IMG/VR virus record: IMGVR_UViG_3300046009_000141
Location: 1 to 27,322 of that record
Origin: a virus
Strand: one strand, 5' to 3'
Length of the DNA stretch: 27,322 bases
This document shows positions 13,137 to 21,310 of the stretch, piece by piece (positions within the stretch are counted from its first letter, which is position 1; the number at the start of each line of letters is the position of its first letter). Made by a program: the position numbers and the translations under genes. Below the pieces are notes generated by a model, which searched no databases, was not told where the DNA came from, and saw nothing but the letters and a program-made list of their open reading frames with translations.

Positions 13137-13523
13137 ATGGCTGAAATGTCGAACTTCTTGGAGAATGCGCTTATCAACGCTACTCTCCGCAACACTTCTT
13201 ACACATCGCCAGCGACTGTGTATCTGGCGCTCTACACAAGCGATCCAACTGATGCCGACACTGGCACTGAAGTGACTGGCAACGCATACGAGCGTCAATC
13301 CATCACTTTCGGCGCACCTTCTAACGGCGCATCGACAAACACTGCTGCGATTGAGTTTCCTCAAGCCACTGGCTCTTGGGGCACTGTTGCTTACATCGGA
13401 ATTCGTGACGCATCTACCTCTGGCAACTTGCTGTATCACACTGCCTTGGATGCATCGAAAGCTATTGCAACTGGTGACGTTTTCCGTGTCGCCATTGGTT
13501 CATTGAGCGTCACTCTGGCTTGA
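13137..13523 (+). CDS. Small beta-rich phage tail protein
   Basis: A 128-residue protein: MSNFLENALINATLRNTSY, then PATVYLALYTSDPTDADTGT and GNAYERQSITFGAP, followed by FPQATGSWGTVAYIGIRD and a closing strand (GDVFRVAIGSLSVTL). This family is very common in phages and often annotated as a tail or fiber-associated protein; the fold is a small beta sandwich. It has a GAGG ribosome site and lies between the adaptor and a repeat-rich tail protein. It is probably exposed on the tail. The precise role is unknown. Confidence 0.75.
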   Translation: MAEMSNFLENALINATLRNTSYTSPATVYLALYTSDPTDADTGTEVTGNAYERQSITFGAPSNGASTNTAAIEFPQATGSWGTVAYIGIRDASTSGNLLYHTALDASKAIATGDVFRVAIGSLSVTLA

Positions 13524-13524
13524 T

Positions 13525-14412
13525 ATGGCTGATTTGCTCCCACCGTGGACGATAGATAGTCTTGACCAGCTAAAGGCTAGTCTTGACGATCTGACGCTCA
13601 CGCTGGATAGCGAACTCTACATAACATCGGTCACGCTTTGGGATGCTTACGGCTCGGTCAATGCCGCAGCTACTGTAAGCGCCCAAGCCACTCGGGTTCA
13701 AACTGCCTCTGCAAGCATAACGGCAACTGCAAGTGTTTCTGCGTCTGCAATTAGGGTGCAACTTGCCAACGCAAGCGTCACCGCATTGGCGACAGTAACT
13801 GCTGACGCAACCCGTGTTCAGTTCGCAAATGCCGCTGTCACTGCTAATGCTACCGTCACTGCTGATGCAACTCGGATTCGGAATGGCGCTGGCGCTGTAA
13901 CCGCTAATGCGACTGTTGCGGCTAGTGGCACAAGAGTTCAGTTTGCTGATGCCGCAATTACGGCGAACGCTACTGTCACGGCTCTTGGCGGTATTGTGGC
14001 AAACGCTGCGGCAAGCGTTACGGCAGATGCAACTGTCACCGCTGATGCTGTGCGTGTGCGTACCGCTGATGTTGCTGTGTCTTGTGTTGCAACGGTAACT
14101 GCTCTCGGTGGTATTGTTGCTGATGGCGCTGCATCGGTTGAGTGTGACGCGCAAGTAACCGCATTGGCTGGTGCTATTTATGCTGGCTTGGCTTCTGTTT
14201 CTGCGACAGCGACAATTTCTGTTTCTGCAACAAATGGACATAATTGGGCCGATGACGCTGAATCTGATAACACTTGGACGGTAGCACCAAGCAACGAGAA
14301 CACATGGACTGAGATAAGCGTTTCTGACAACGTATGGACTGATATTCCAGCGTCAAACAACACTTGGTCACAGGCATCAAACGGGAATAATTCATGGCAA
14401 CTACAAAACTAA
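13525..14412 (+). CDS. Tail protein with ten 20-residue beta repeats and NTW-type tail
   Basis: A 295-residue protein in three parts. Residues 1-40 include IDSLDQLKASLDDLTLTLDS. Residues about 43-240 hold about ten 20-residue repeats of the form A-A-V-T-A-N-A-T-V-T-A-D-A-T-R-V-Q-x-A, the kind of Val/Thr/Ala pattern that gives a beta-solenoid or stacked-strand fiber shaft. The last 50 residues hold five ten-residue units with N-T/V-W (SDNTWTVAP, ENTWTEIS, DNVWTDIP, NNTWSQAS, NNSWQLQ). It lies between small tail and propeller genes and overlaps the propeller gene by 19 bases. No enzyme motif is present. A structural shaft or spacer is the best guess. Confidence 0.75.
   Translation: MADLLPPWTIDSLDQLKASLDDLTLTLDSELYITSVTLWDAYGSVNAAATVSAQATRVQTASASITATASVSASAIRVQLANASVTALATVTADATRVQFANAAVTANATVTADATRIRNGAGAVTANATVAASGTRVQFADAAITANATVTALGGIVANAAASVTADATVTADAVRVRTADVAVSCVATVTALGGIVADGAASVECDAQVTALAGAIYAGLASVSATATISVSATNGHNWADDAESDNTWTVAPSNENTWTEISVSDNVWTDIPASNNTWSQASNGNNSWQLQN
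13651..14240 (+). repeat. Ten tandem 60-bp coding repeats
   Basis: About ten imperfect 60-base units encode the 20-residue repeats of the 13525 gene. Individual units differ at many silent and some coding positions, so the array is old or has diverged under selection. Alternating units replace the A-T-R-V-Q part with L-G-G-I-V (for example 13981, 14101), suggesting a higher-order two-unit pattern in the second half. Confidence 0.8.
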
Positions 14413-15842
14413 CATTTGGCGAATGGATGCCTGACCAGCCGGGAATCTCTGGCGCTTTGACTGATGCTAAGAACGTGGTTTCTCAGGCTATTGGTTATGG
14501 CCCGTTGCCAAGTGCCGCAAGATTCTCTGCTGCTGCGGCTGAAGACCTGACAACCCTTGTTGCCGGTAAGACTCCAGCCAACACAACAAAGCTGTTTGCT
14601 GCTGGCTCGACCAAGATTTATGACGTTTCTGGTGTTGGCGCAATGACCAATGTGTCAAAGTCTGGTGGCTACTCGCCAAACGCAAACGCTGATCGCTTCC
14701 GCTTTACTCAGTTTGGCAACGTCATCATTGGCACAAACAACAGCAACCCAATGCAAGCCTACACATTGGGAACATCTACAGCGTTTGCTGACCTTGATGC
14801 ATCTGCTCCAATCTGCAAGTATTTGACCGTGGTGCGTGACTTTGTTGTCACTGCGTTTACTACCGAATCAACTGTCGCTTATCCAAACCGTGTTCGCTGG
14901 TCTGGTATCAACGATGAGACTGAGTGGGGTTCTAGTCAAGTCACGCAAGCTGACTACCAAGACATTCCTGATGGCGGACAGATTGTTGGCATTCGTGGTG
15001 GTGAGTTTGGTTTGGTGTTCATGGAAAAGGGCATCAGCCGCATGAGCTATGTCGGCACACCTTTCATTTTCCAGTTTGACAACATCTCGCGTGGCAAGGG
15101 TTGTGTGGCCGCTGGCTCTATTGCACAGCTTCAAGGCATTAGCTTCTTCTTGTCTGACGATGGCTTTTATATGTGCGATGGGCAACAGATTCAAGCCATT
15201 GGCGCTGAGAAGGTTGATCGCTGGTTCTTTCTGAATGCTGACGAATCCGGCTTTGACACCATGAGTGCTGCCGTTGATCCTGTCCGTAAACTGATTATTT
15301 GGAACTTCAAGACGATCTTTGCACAGCGCCAGCTAATCATCTATAACTTCACCACCAAGAAGTGGACTTATGGTGATGCCGGTGCTGATTACATCTCTGA
15401 TGCTTCAACTTCTGCCTCTACTCTGGAAGAGCTTGACTCAATCTCGTCAAGCATTGATGCGCTGGCCGTAAGCCTTGATTCGATTCTTTATATGGGCGGC
15501 AAGTATTTCCTTGGCGGTACTTCTGGCGCTTATGTCGTGACGTACAACGGGCAACCTGCTACTGGTCAACTGATTACAGGCGATTTAAACGCTGGTGGGC
15601 GCTCGGTGGTGACATTGGCTCGGCCACAGGTAGATGGTGGCTCTGCGACCGTTTCTGTGGCTTCTAGAACGCTTTTGAGCGAACAGCCATCGTTTGGAAC
15701 TGCTGTTGCTGCCGACTACGAAAACCGTGTGTCTTTGCGCTCAAATGGCAACTATCATCGGTTTAGGGTTGTGCCAACTGGTGTTGGTTGGACAACGGCT
15801 GTTGGTTTGGATATTGATTTGTCTGGTCAGGGTACACGATGA
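14394..15842 (+). CDS. Beta-propeller-like tail/nozzle protein
   Basis: A 482-residue protein. The start FGEWMPDQPGISG is typical of podovirus tail-closing proteins. Blade-like strands follow (KLFAAGSTKIYDVSG, RFTQFGNVIIGTNNSN, RDFVVTAFTT, NRVRWSGINDETEWGSS, GEFGLVFMEKGISRMSYVG, LSDDGFYMCDG). These resemble repeated W/F-x-G units of a six-bladed propeller, as in stabilisation/nozzle proteins (P22 gp10 is the functional parallel). Residues about 344-365 contain LDSISSSIDALAVSLDSILY, a helix also seen at the start of the 13525 protein. It starts inside the upstream gene and overlaps the next start by four bases. A role in plugging the head-tail channel and holding fibers is likely. Confidence 0.8.
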   Translation: MATTKLTFGEWMPDQPGISGALTDAKNVVSQAIGYGPLPSAARFSAAAAEDLTTLVAGKTPANTTKLFAAGSTKIYDVSGVGAMTNVSKSGGYSPNANADRFRFTQFGNVIIGTNNSNPMQAYTLGTSTAFADLDASAPICKYLTVVRDFVVTAFTTESTVAYPNRVRWSGINDETEWGSSQVTQADYQDIPDGGQIVGIRGGEFGLVFMEKGISRMSYVGTPFIFQFDNISRGKGCVAAGSIAQLQGISFFLSDDGFYMCDGQQIQAIGAEKVDRWFFLNADESGFDTMSAAVDPVRKLIIWNFKTIFAQRQLIIYNFTTKKWTYGDAGADYISDASTSASTLEELDSISSSIDALAVSLDSILYMGGKYFLGGTSGAYVVTYNGQPATGQLITGDLNAGGRSVVTLARPQVDGGSATVSVASRTLLSEQPSFGTAVAADYENRVSLRSNGNYHRFRVVPTGVGWTTAVGLDIDLSGQGTR

Positions 15843-16627
15843 ACCAATTTCGCCTTCTGCCGCCATTTGGTCAAGACCCTCGGGTTGTTGCCGAGATTGT
15901 CAATGGAGCGATGAACGGCAAGACCAACAACACAGGGACAATCACCCTTGCCACTGGAAACGCCACAACCACAACGCTTTATGACGAGCGCATCAGCCCT
16001 GACAGCAAGATCATCTTGATTCCGTTTTCTGATGCTGCCGAGCAAGATGCTGCTCCTTATGGTCAGTTTTCAAATAATACAGACCAGATTGCGCCAAGCA
16101 TAGGAACAAGTGCAGTGGTTTTGTGGGATACGACAGAGCTATCCAATGGCGTTTATCTGTCAAATAGCACAAGAATCAACGTAAGAAACGGCGGCACTTA
16201 CAACGTCAATTTTTCGTTACAACTGCAAAACAGCACAAATGACCACCAATATGCTGATGTTTGGTATCGAGTAAATGGTGCTGATGTCGTTCGTTCTGGT
16301 TCTCGGTTTGGTATACCGCCAAGGAAGTCAACGGGCGACCCTGCTGCAATGATTGGCTACATGAGCATTTTTGTTGAGCTAGATGCCAACGACTACGTTG
16401 AAATTGCTGGTTCTGTGTCTGATGTGGGCGTGACGCTTGAGCATTACGCTGCTGATACTGGAATCCCAAGGCCAGCAATCCCTGCGGCGATCATATCTGT
16501 GCAATACATTGCGCCGATGGCATACGCAAACGTCTATGTCAGCGCCCAATTCAAGGGTTCAGCAACAATCACGCACTTTGCAAATTCAACGGCCAACAAG
16601 ACATACGCCTATGTTGTTGTTGGGTAA
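15839..16627 (+). CDS. Tail protein with C1q/TNF-like domain inserted
   Basis: A 262-residue protein. Residues 13-72 (DPRVVAEIVNGAMNGKTNNT, ISPDSKIILIPFSDAA) and 229-262 (YANVYVSAQFKGSATITHFA, then YAYVVVG) together read as one small tail protein family of about 90-100 residues. The middle (about 74-226: YGQFSNNTDQI, TYNVNFSLQLQNSTN, VWYRVNGADV, FVELDANDYVEI) has the strand pattern of a C1q/TNF jelly-roll, often used by phages for binding or trimerisation. I infer that the jelly-roll was inserted between two halves of the small protein. The ATG overlaps the propeller stop. It is probably a receptor- or fiber-linked tail component. Confidence 0.7.
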   Translation: MNQFRLLPPFGQDPRVVAEIVNGAMNGKTNNTGTITLATGNATTTTLYDERISPDSKIILIPFSDAAEQDAAPYGQFSNNTDQIAPSIGTSAVVLWDTTELSNGVYLSNSTRINVRNGGTYNVNFSLQLQNSTNDHQYADVWYRVNGADVVRSGSRFGIPPRKSTGDPAAMIGYMSIFVELDANDYVEIAGSVSDVGVTLEHYAADTGIPRPAIPAAIISVQYIAPMAYANVYVSAQFKGSATITHFANSTANKTYAYVVVG

Positions 16628-16633
16628 ACTGTA

Positions 16634-16670
16634 TATAATGGATTCCATCGGATCACCCGTCATGGAATCC
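16634..16670 (+). promoter_or_regulatory. TATAAT element followed by a 9-bp inverted repeat
   Basis: TATAAT (16634-16639) has a TTGTTG-like stretch upstream at poor spacing. Immediately downstream GGATTCCAT (16640-16648) and ATGGAATCC (16662-16670) form a perfect nine-base inverted repeat with a 13-base loop. It spans the predicted start site, so it could be an operator or a leader hairpin. No T-run follows directly (AGAACTTTT), so a terminator is less likely. The ribosome site AGGAG of the next gene follows at 16680. Confidence 0.45.
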
Positions 16671-16691
16671 AGAACTTTTAGGAGTTAAATC

Positions 16692-17618
16692 ATGGCGGTC
16701 ACCACCTCCACACAAATTGATCCAACAATCCAGCCATTTCTGAGCTACGGATTGGGCGAGGCACAGCGTCTGTATCAGGCTGGTGGCCCTCAATACTACC
16801 CCGGTCAGACCTACGTTGCACCTTCTGCCACAACTCAATCTGGTCTTCAGGCGCTTGAGAATCGCGCAATGCAGGGCAGCCCACTGGTTGGTCAAGCACA
16901 GCAGCAAATTGGAAACACCATTGGCGGCAGTTACCTGTCAGGCAATCCGTTCTTTCAAGGCGCTTTTGCTCCTGCCGCGCAAGCTGCTACACAGCAGTTC
17001 CAGACAGCAATCGGCGACATTGGCTCTGCTGCGTCTAAGGCTGGTCGATACGGCTCTGGTGCAATGGGTACGCTGCAAGATCGTGCTTCTGGTCAACTGG
17101 CGCAGCAACTGAGCAACACTGCTGGTCAACTGGCTTATCAGAACTACTCTGACGAACGCGCACGACAGCAAGCCGCAACAATGGCTGCTCCTGCAATGGC
17201 TCAGGCTGACTATCAGGACATCCAGAATCTGCTGGCTGCTGGTCAGGCCCGTGAAGGCTACACAGGCCAGCAGTTGCAGTCCGACATTGCTCGGTTTAAC
17301 TTTGGTCAGCAACAACCACAGCAGAACTTGGCAACCTTCTTGTCTAGCGTGTACGGCAACCCAATGGCAACATTGAAAAGCCAAACTCAAAGCGGTTCTG
17401 CCGATACATCTACCCTGCAAAACGTGCTTGGCACTGCTGCAACTTTGGGTGGTGTATATAAGAATCTTGGCGGCTCTACTGGCATCAGTAATTTGTGGAA
17501 CTCTGGTTCAAATTGGCTTAGTGGCCTTGGCCCCACTACTAATGCTTTAAGTTCTGCGGCGTATGGCGTTGGAGATGTCGGATTTGAAAGTATGCTTTCT
17601 GACATTTACGGCTTCTAA
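16692..17618 (+). CDS. Gln/Ala/Ser-rich probable internal virion protein
   Basis: A 308-residue protein. The N-terminus is DPTIQPFLSYGLGEAQRLYQ followed by GGPQYYPGQTYV, a start seen in podovirus internal/tail proteins encoded between tail and fiber genes. The middle is helical and Gln/Ala-rich (QQFQTAIGDIGSAASKAGRY, then SGAMGTLQDRA and QLAQQLSNTAGQLAYQ), and the C-terminus is Gly/Ser-rich with small hydrophobic patches, which could help cross membranes. I infer an ejected internal protein because it is followed by two more large helical proteins without enzyme motifs. A ribosome site (AGGAG) and a possible promoter with an inverted repeat precede it. No catalytic site seen. Confidence 0.6.
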   Translation: MAVTTSTQIDPTIQPFLSYGLGEAQRLYQAGGPQYYPGQTYVAPSATTQSGLQALENRAMQGSPLVGQAQQQIGNTIGGSYLSGNPFFQGAFAPAAQAATQQFQTAIGDIGSAASKAGRYGSGAMGTLQDRASGQLAQQLSNTAGQLAYQNYSDERARQQAATMAAPAMAQADYQDIQNLLAAGQAREGYTGQQLQSDIARFNFGQQQPQQNLATFLSSVYGNPMATLKSQTQSGSADTSTLQNVLGTAATLGGVYKNLGGSTGISNLWNSGSNWLSGLGPTTNALSSAAYGVGDVGFESMLSDIYGF

Positions 17619-17627
17619 GGACTAATC

Positions 17628-18872
17628 ATGGCAGGATTACTTGACATTTTCGGCACTGGTGGCACTCAGACTCTTGGTCTTTTGGGCATGAGTCCAGAGG
17701 ACATCCAGCGCAACCGTGATGACGCACAAGCACAAGCCTTGTATGGATTGGCTGCTCGTTTGTTCCAAGGTGGCAACACTGGTCAATCAATTGCTGAAGG
17801 CTTGCAGCAAGGCCAGAAGCTGTATTCGTCTGCAATGCAAAACCAACTGCAAGAGCAAGTGCAGGGCTTTCAGATGAAAGATTTGCTGGAGAAACGCAAA
17901 CGTGAGCAAGAGGCATTGACTCGTCAGGCTCAGATTGATCGCGCCATTGCTGGTTCTTATCAACCCGCCGTTGCTGGCATTCCTGCTCAGATGGTTGAGG
18001 AAGATGGTCGCTACATTGGTGAGACTCCTGCTGTGGCTGGTCGTACTGCTGGTCTTGATTTTCAAGCACTGGCCCCTGCACTGATGGCAAGCCCACAAGG
18101 TCGCAAAACACTGTCTGAGTTGGTGACTGCTCAAAAGGGCTTGGCTGGCGACACCTTTAGTCTTGCTGAAGGCGCAAAGCAATTCATGCGCGATCCATTT
18201 ACTGGTGCAGTAACTGAAGTTGCTTCTGGCGCTCCAAAGCAAGATGCAATGCCAACCTCTTTGCGCGAGTTCATGGCAGCACAGCAAAACCCTGAATTTG
18301 CTAAATTCTTGACACAACAAAAAGTTGCATCTGCTCCAAAAATTGCCGTTGATTTGAAAGACCCAACAGCAGTAGCAAAAGCACAATCTGATGTTGTTAA
18401 GGACTGGCGCAGTGTTGTAAAAGATACTGGCGCAATGGAAGTGGCAGACCGTTATAAATCAGCAGTAACCGCTGTTGCTCAAGGAAACGCAGGAAACAAG
18501 GCTGCTGATGGCGCTTTGATTTACGCAATCGGCAAGATTTATGATCCTTCTGGCGCTGTTCAAGAAGGCGACAAAGCTACGATTCTTGGCAACCGATCAA
18601 TTCCAGACTCGATTAAGTCTTACGCACAAAAAGCATTTTCTGGTCAAGATTTGTTGCCTTCAGAACGCAATGGTTTGTTGTCTGTTGCAAGTCAAATCGT
18701 CCAATCCAAGGCAAAAAACCTTGAAGCGCAAAAGGCTCCTTACACAAGCATTTCAAGGCAACTTGGCGGCTCTGGAGAATTGTTGTTGAATCCTCTTGCT
18801 GATGTACTTGCATCAGGTAGTGGCGACATTGCAGAGCAAGCAAGAGCTGAACTTGCAAAACGCAGAAAGTGA
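17628..18872 (+). CDS. Probable internal virion (ejection) protein with MAGLL N-terminus
   Basis: A 414-residue protein starting MAGLLDIFGTGG. Residues about 20-60 (GMSPEDIQRNRDDAQAQALY, then LAARLFQGG) and 60-110 (SIAEGLQQGQKLYSSA, KDLLEKRKREQEALTRQAQI) are helical and Gln/Arg-rich. A Pro/Gly hinge (about 112-150) is followed by more helices and a late region with AIGKIYDPSGAVQEGD and LPSERNGLLSVASQIVQS. This last region has the flavour of large phage internal proteins that begin MAGLL or contain Y-D-P-x-S-V/A-R/Q-E-x-E. It lies nine bases after the previous gene and one base before the next start codon. An ejection role is inference. Confidence 0.65.
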   Translation: MAGLLDIFGTGGTQTLGLLGMSPEDIQRNRDDAQAQALYGLAARLFQGGNTGQSIAEGLQQGQKLYSSAMQNQLQEQVQGFQMKDLLEKRKREQEALTRQAQIDRAIAGSYQPAVAGIPAQMVEEDGRYIGETPAVAGRTAGLDFQALAPALMASPQGRKTLSELVTAQKGLAGDTFSLAEGAKQFMRDPFTGAVTEVASGAPKQDAMPTSLREFMAAQQNPEFAKFLTQQKVASAPKIAVDLKDPTAVAKAQSDVVKDWRSVVKDTGAMEVADRYKSAVTAVAQGNAGNKAADGALIYAIGKIYDPSGAVQEGDKATILGNRSIPDSIKSYAQKAFSGQDLLPSERNGLLSVASQIVQSKAKNLEAQKAPYTSISRQLGGSGELLLNPLADVLASGSGDIAEQARAELAKRRK

Positions 18873-18873
18873 A

Positions 18874-20751
18874 ATGATGGCTGATCTATCTAAACTTTCG
18901 GACAAAGACTTAGAGGCATTGGCTTCTGGTGATTTGTCTTCAATGTCAGACGCTGCTTTAAAAGTGCTTGCTGGGGTTCCAGAGGTGCAAGCGCCAAAGG
19001 TCAGCAAGTCACCTTATGCTGGTCTTACCAAACAAGAGATTATTGACAAGGTAATGACCCCGCCAAAGATGCCAACAATGGAATCTGGCAATGCTTCTGA
19101 TTTGCTGCGTCAACTTGGCTTGTTCGGTCGCGCTGCAATCACTGGCGCTGCATCTTTGCCGCTGTTGGTTGCAGAGCCTGTTGCCGCCATTACTGGTCAG
19201 CCAAGTCAAGCTGGTCAACTCCAGCGTCTGTTGACTCAATTGGGTCTTCCTGAGCCTCGTACTGGTCAAGAGCGTGTAATTCAAGACATTACAAGTGCTG
19301 GCTCTGCTGTTGCTGCGCCTGCTGCTATTGCTCAACGCACTGCTCCAGCAATTCAGAAATTTCTTTCTGAGAATCTTGGCACTCAGGCCGCTGCTGCGAC
19401 TGGTGGCGCTTTGGCCTCTGGTGCTGCACGTGAAGGCGATGCAAGCCCAATGATGCAATTGATTGGCAGTCTTGGCGGCTCCATGCTTGGTGGCGGTGCA
19501 ACTGGTTTGGCTCCAGCCGCTACAAGGGCTGTTAAAGAGTCTGTGCGCCCATTTACACAAGCTGGTCGTGAAGCCATTACTGGTAACGTGCTTAGAAGCC
19601 TTGCAACCAATGCAGATCAGGCTATTGAGTCAGGCGCTACATTTGCACCAGTAATCCCCGGTTATCGCCCAACAACAGCACAAGCAACCCGTGATATTGG
19701 TTTGATTTCTGCTGAGACTCCAATTCGCGCACTTGATACAACAGGTCGATTTGGAACGCAAATTGGCGAGGCCAACCAAGCGCGGATGGCTATACTTGAC
19801 CGATTGGCAAAAGACAAGTCGGCAATTGACCAAGCTGTGCAAAAACGCACAGAAGTTACACAGCCTTTGCGGGAACAAGCATTTGCACAATCAACGGTAA
19901 CGCCTGAGACATTCCAATCTGCCGTTGCTTTGAACGTCAACAAGACCATTGATGACATCTTGGCTTCTGACGCTGGCGCTCGTGGCACTGTCAAGAAAAC
20001 AATGAATTGGGCTAAAGAGCAGCTTGCTGAAGGCACAACTCCACAGCGTTTGTATGAGGTTCGCAAAGACCTGCGCGATGCTGCACAAGGATTGCTTGAT
20101 AAAGATGGTTCGCAATACAGCTTGGCAAAAGGCCAGCTTGAACAAGTCATCAAATCTGTTGACGATACGATTGAAGCTGCTGCTCCCGGTTACCAAGACT
20201 ATTTGAAGAAGTTTGCAACATCAAGCCGTGGCATTGAAAGATTGCAAGCGGCGCAAGAGTTTCGAGGCAAAGTTCTTTCAACAACACCCGACCCTTCAAG
20301 GGTTGGTGATTTCTTGATTTCTCAGCCATCATTTACTCGTGCAATTCGTGCTGCCGAGAAAGACACAAAGTTGTCTAAGTCTCAAATGGCTGCACTTTCA
20401 AAAGTTGCTCAAGACTTGGACTCTGGCGTATTGGCTAGGGCTGTAAAAGTTCCCGGCTCTGATACATTCAAAAACATCAGCACCGCAAACATTATTGGTG
20501 GGATCATTGGCAAACAAATGTTTGGTGAAGTTCCCCCGGCAATGCAAAAAATTGGCGCACCATTGAATTGGCTATACAACGGCACTGACGATGCTATTCG
20601 TGAATTGTTGGTGGATGCCATGCTTGACCCAAAGCTTGCATCACGACTGATGACAAAGGCATCAATGGTCACGGTTGAGCCATTGAGCAAAGAACTGCAA
20701 CGCAAAGCCATCTCGCTTGGTTATGGCGCAACATTTGGACTAACGGAGTAA
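18874..20751 (+). CDS. Large helical internal virion protein
   Basis: A 625-residue protein. A longer frame begins at 18796, but that would overlap the upstream gene by 77 bases; the ATG at 18874, right after the stop, gives MMADLSKLSDKDLEALASGD, a strong podovirus internal-protein start (L-S-D-x-D-L-x-A-L-x-x-G-D-L). Residues about 80-210 include hydrophobic segments (AAITGAASLPLLVAEPVAAI, LGGSMLGGGATGL) that could insert into membranes. The rest is helical (DRLAKDKSAIDQAVQKRTEV, LYEVRKDLRDAAQGLLDKDG). No lysozyme or transglycosylase triad is visible. It is the third of three consecutive candidates for proteins ejected with the DNA. Confidence 0.65.
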   Translation: MMADLSKLSDKDLEALASGDLSSMSDAALKVLAGVPEVQAPKVSKSPYAGLTKQEIIDKVMTPPKMPTMESGNASDLLRQLGLFGRAAITGAASLPLLVAEPVAAITGQPSQAGQLQRLLTQLGLPEPRTGQERVIQDITSAGSAVAAPAAIAQRTAPAIQKFLSENLGTQAAAATGGALASGAAREGDASPMMQLIGSLGGSMLGGGATGLAPAATRAVKESVRPFTQAGREAITGNVLRSLATNADQAIESGATFAPVIPGYRPTTAQATRDIGLISAETPIRALDTTGRFGTQIGEANQARMAILDRLAKDKSAIDQAVQKRTEVTQPLREQAFAQSTVTPETFQSAVALNVNKTIDDILASDAGARGTVKKTMNWAKEQLAEGTTPQRLYEVRKDLRDAAQGLLDKDGSQYSLAKGQLEQVIKSVDDTIEAAAPGYQDYLKKFATSSRGIERLQAAQEFRGKVLSTTPDPSRVGDFLISQPSFTRAIRAAEKDTKLSKSQMAALSKVAQDLDSGVLARAVKVPGSDTFKNISTANIIGGIIGKQMFGEVPPAMQKIGAPLNWLYNGTDDAIRELLVDAMLDPKLASRLMTKASMVTVEPLSKELQRKAISLGYGATFGLTE

Positions 20752-20754
20752 ACC

Positions 20755-21300
20755 ATGCCAAAAGTAAAAATCTCAGAATGGAGCGAAACTCCAGCAAACA
20801 ACACCGACATTGATGGCATTAACATCGCTGAAGGTTGCGCTCCGAGTGGCATCAACAACGCCATTCGTGAGTTGATGTCTCAGGTCAAAGACTTGTACGC
20901 TGGCACAACTGGTGATGCAAGTGCTGTTGCTGGTGGTGGTACTGGTGCGACAACTGCTGCTCAGGCCAAGATCAACCTTGCTGTCGTGACTGCTGCAACT
21001 GGCTCTTCTATCATTGCAACTGGCAATACTGGAGAGCGTGACGGTACACCTGCCGCTGGCTACTTCCGATTCAACACCACACTGTCAAAGTTTGAGGGCT
21101 ACAGCGGCACTGCTTGGGGTTCTGTTGGTGGTGGTGCTACTGGTGGTGGGACTGACGAAATCTTCATTGAAAACGGTCAGACTATCACGACAAATTACAC
21201 CATCCCAGCCACAAGAAATGCTATGAGTACCGGGCCAATCACGGTAAACTCAGGGGTGACGGTTACGGTTTCCAGCGGCGCACGCTGGGTTGTCCTTTAA
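20755..21300 (+). CDS. Tail fiber protein with GGTGATTAAQA motif
   Basis: A 181-residue protein. The N-terminus KISEWSETPANNTDIDGINI followed by PSGINNAIRELMSQVK is the typical virion-anchoring start of short fibers. GGGTGATTAAQAKINL (about 61-76) is a fiber hallmark. Residues 90-125 hold a small GYFRFNTTLSKFEGY strand unit (DUF-type fiber end: G-x-x-x-G-x-x-W-G). The C-terminus (NGQTITTNYTIPATRNAMST, then ITVNSGVTVTVSSGARWVV) is a recurring phage fiber tip. No enzymatic domain seen. It heads a run of fiber genes to 24118, and is probably an adaptor that holds the others. Confidence 0.8.
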   Translation: MPKVKISEWSETPANNTDIDGINIAEGCAPSGINNAIRELMSQVKDLYAGTTGDASAVAGGGTGATTAAQAKINLAVVTAATGSSIIATGNTGERDGTPAAGYFRFNTTLSKFEGYSGTAWGSVGGGATGGGTDEIFIENGQTITTNYTIPATRNAMSTGPITVNSGVTVTVSSGARWVVL

Positions 21301-21310
21301 GGGGTAAGAC

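Noticed and set aside
13570-14241. 223-codon minus-strand frame
   Set aside because: Periodic Cys/Ser/Arg/Asn translation mirrors the 60-bp repeats of the tail gene on the other strand; it is a shadow.
18796-18873. Upstream extension of the large internal protein
   Set aside because: It would overlap the previous gene by 77 bases; the ATG at 18874 follows that gene's stop and gives the conserved MMADLSKLSDKDL start.
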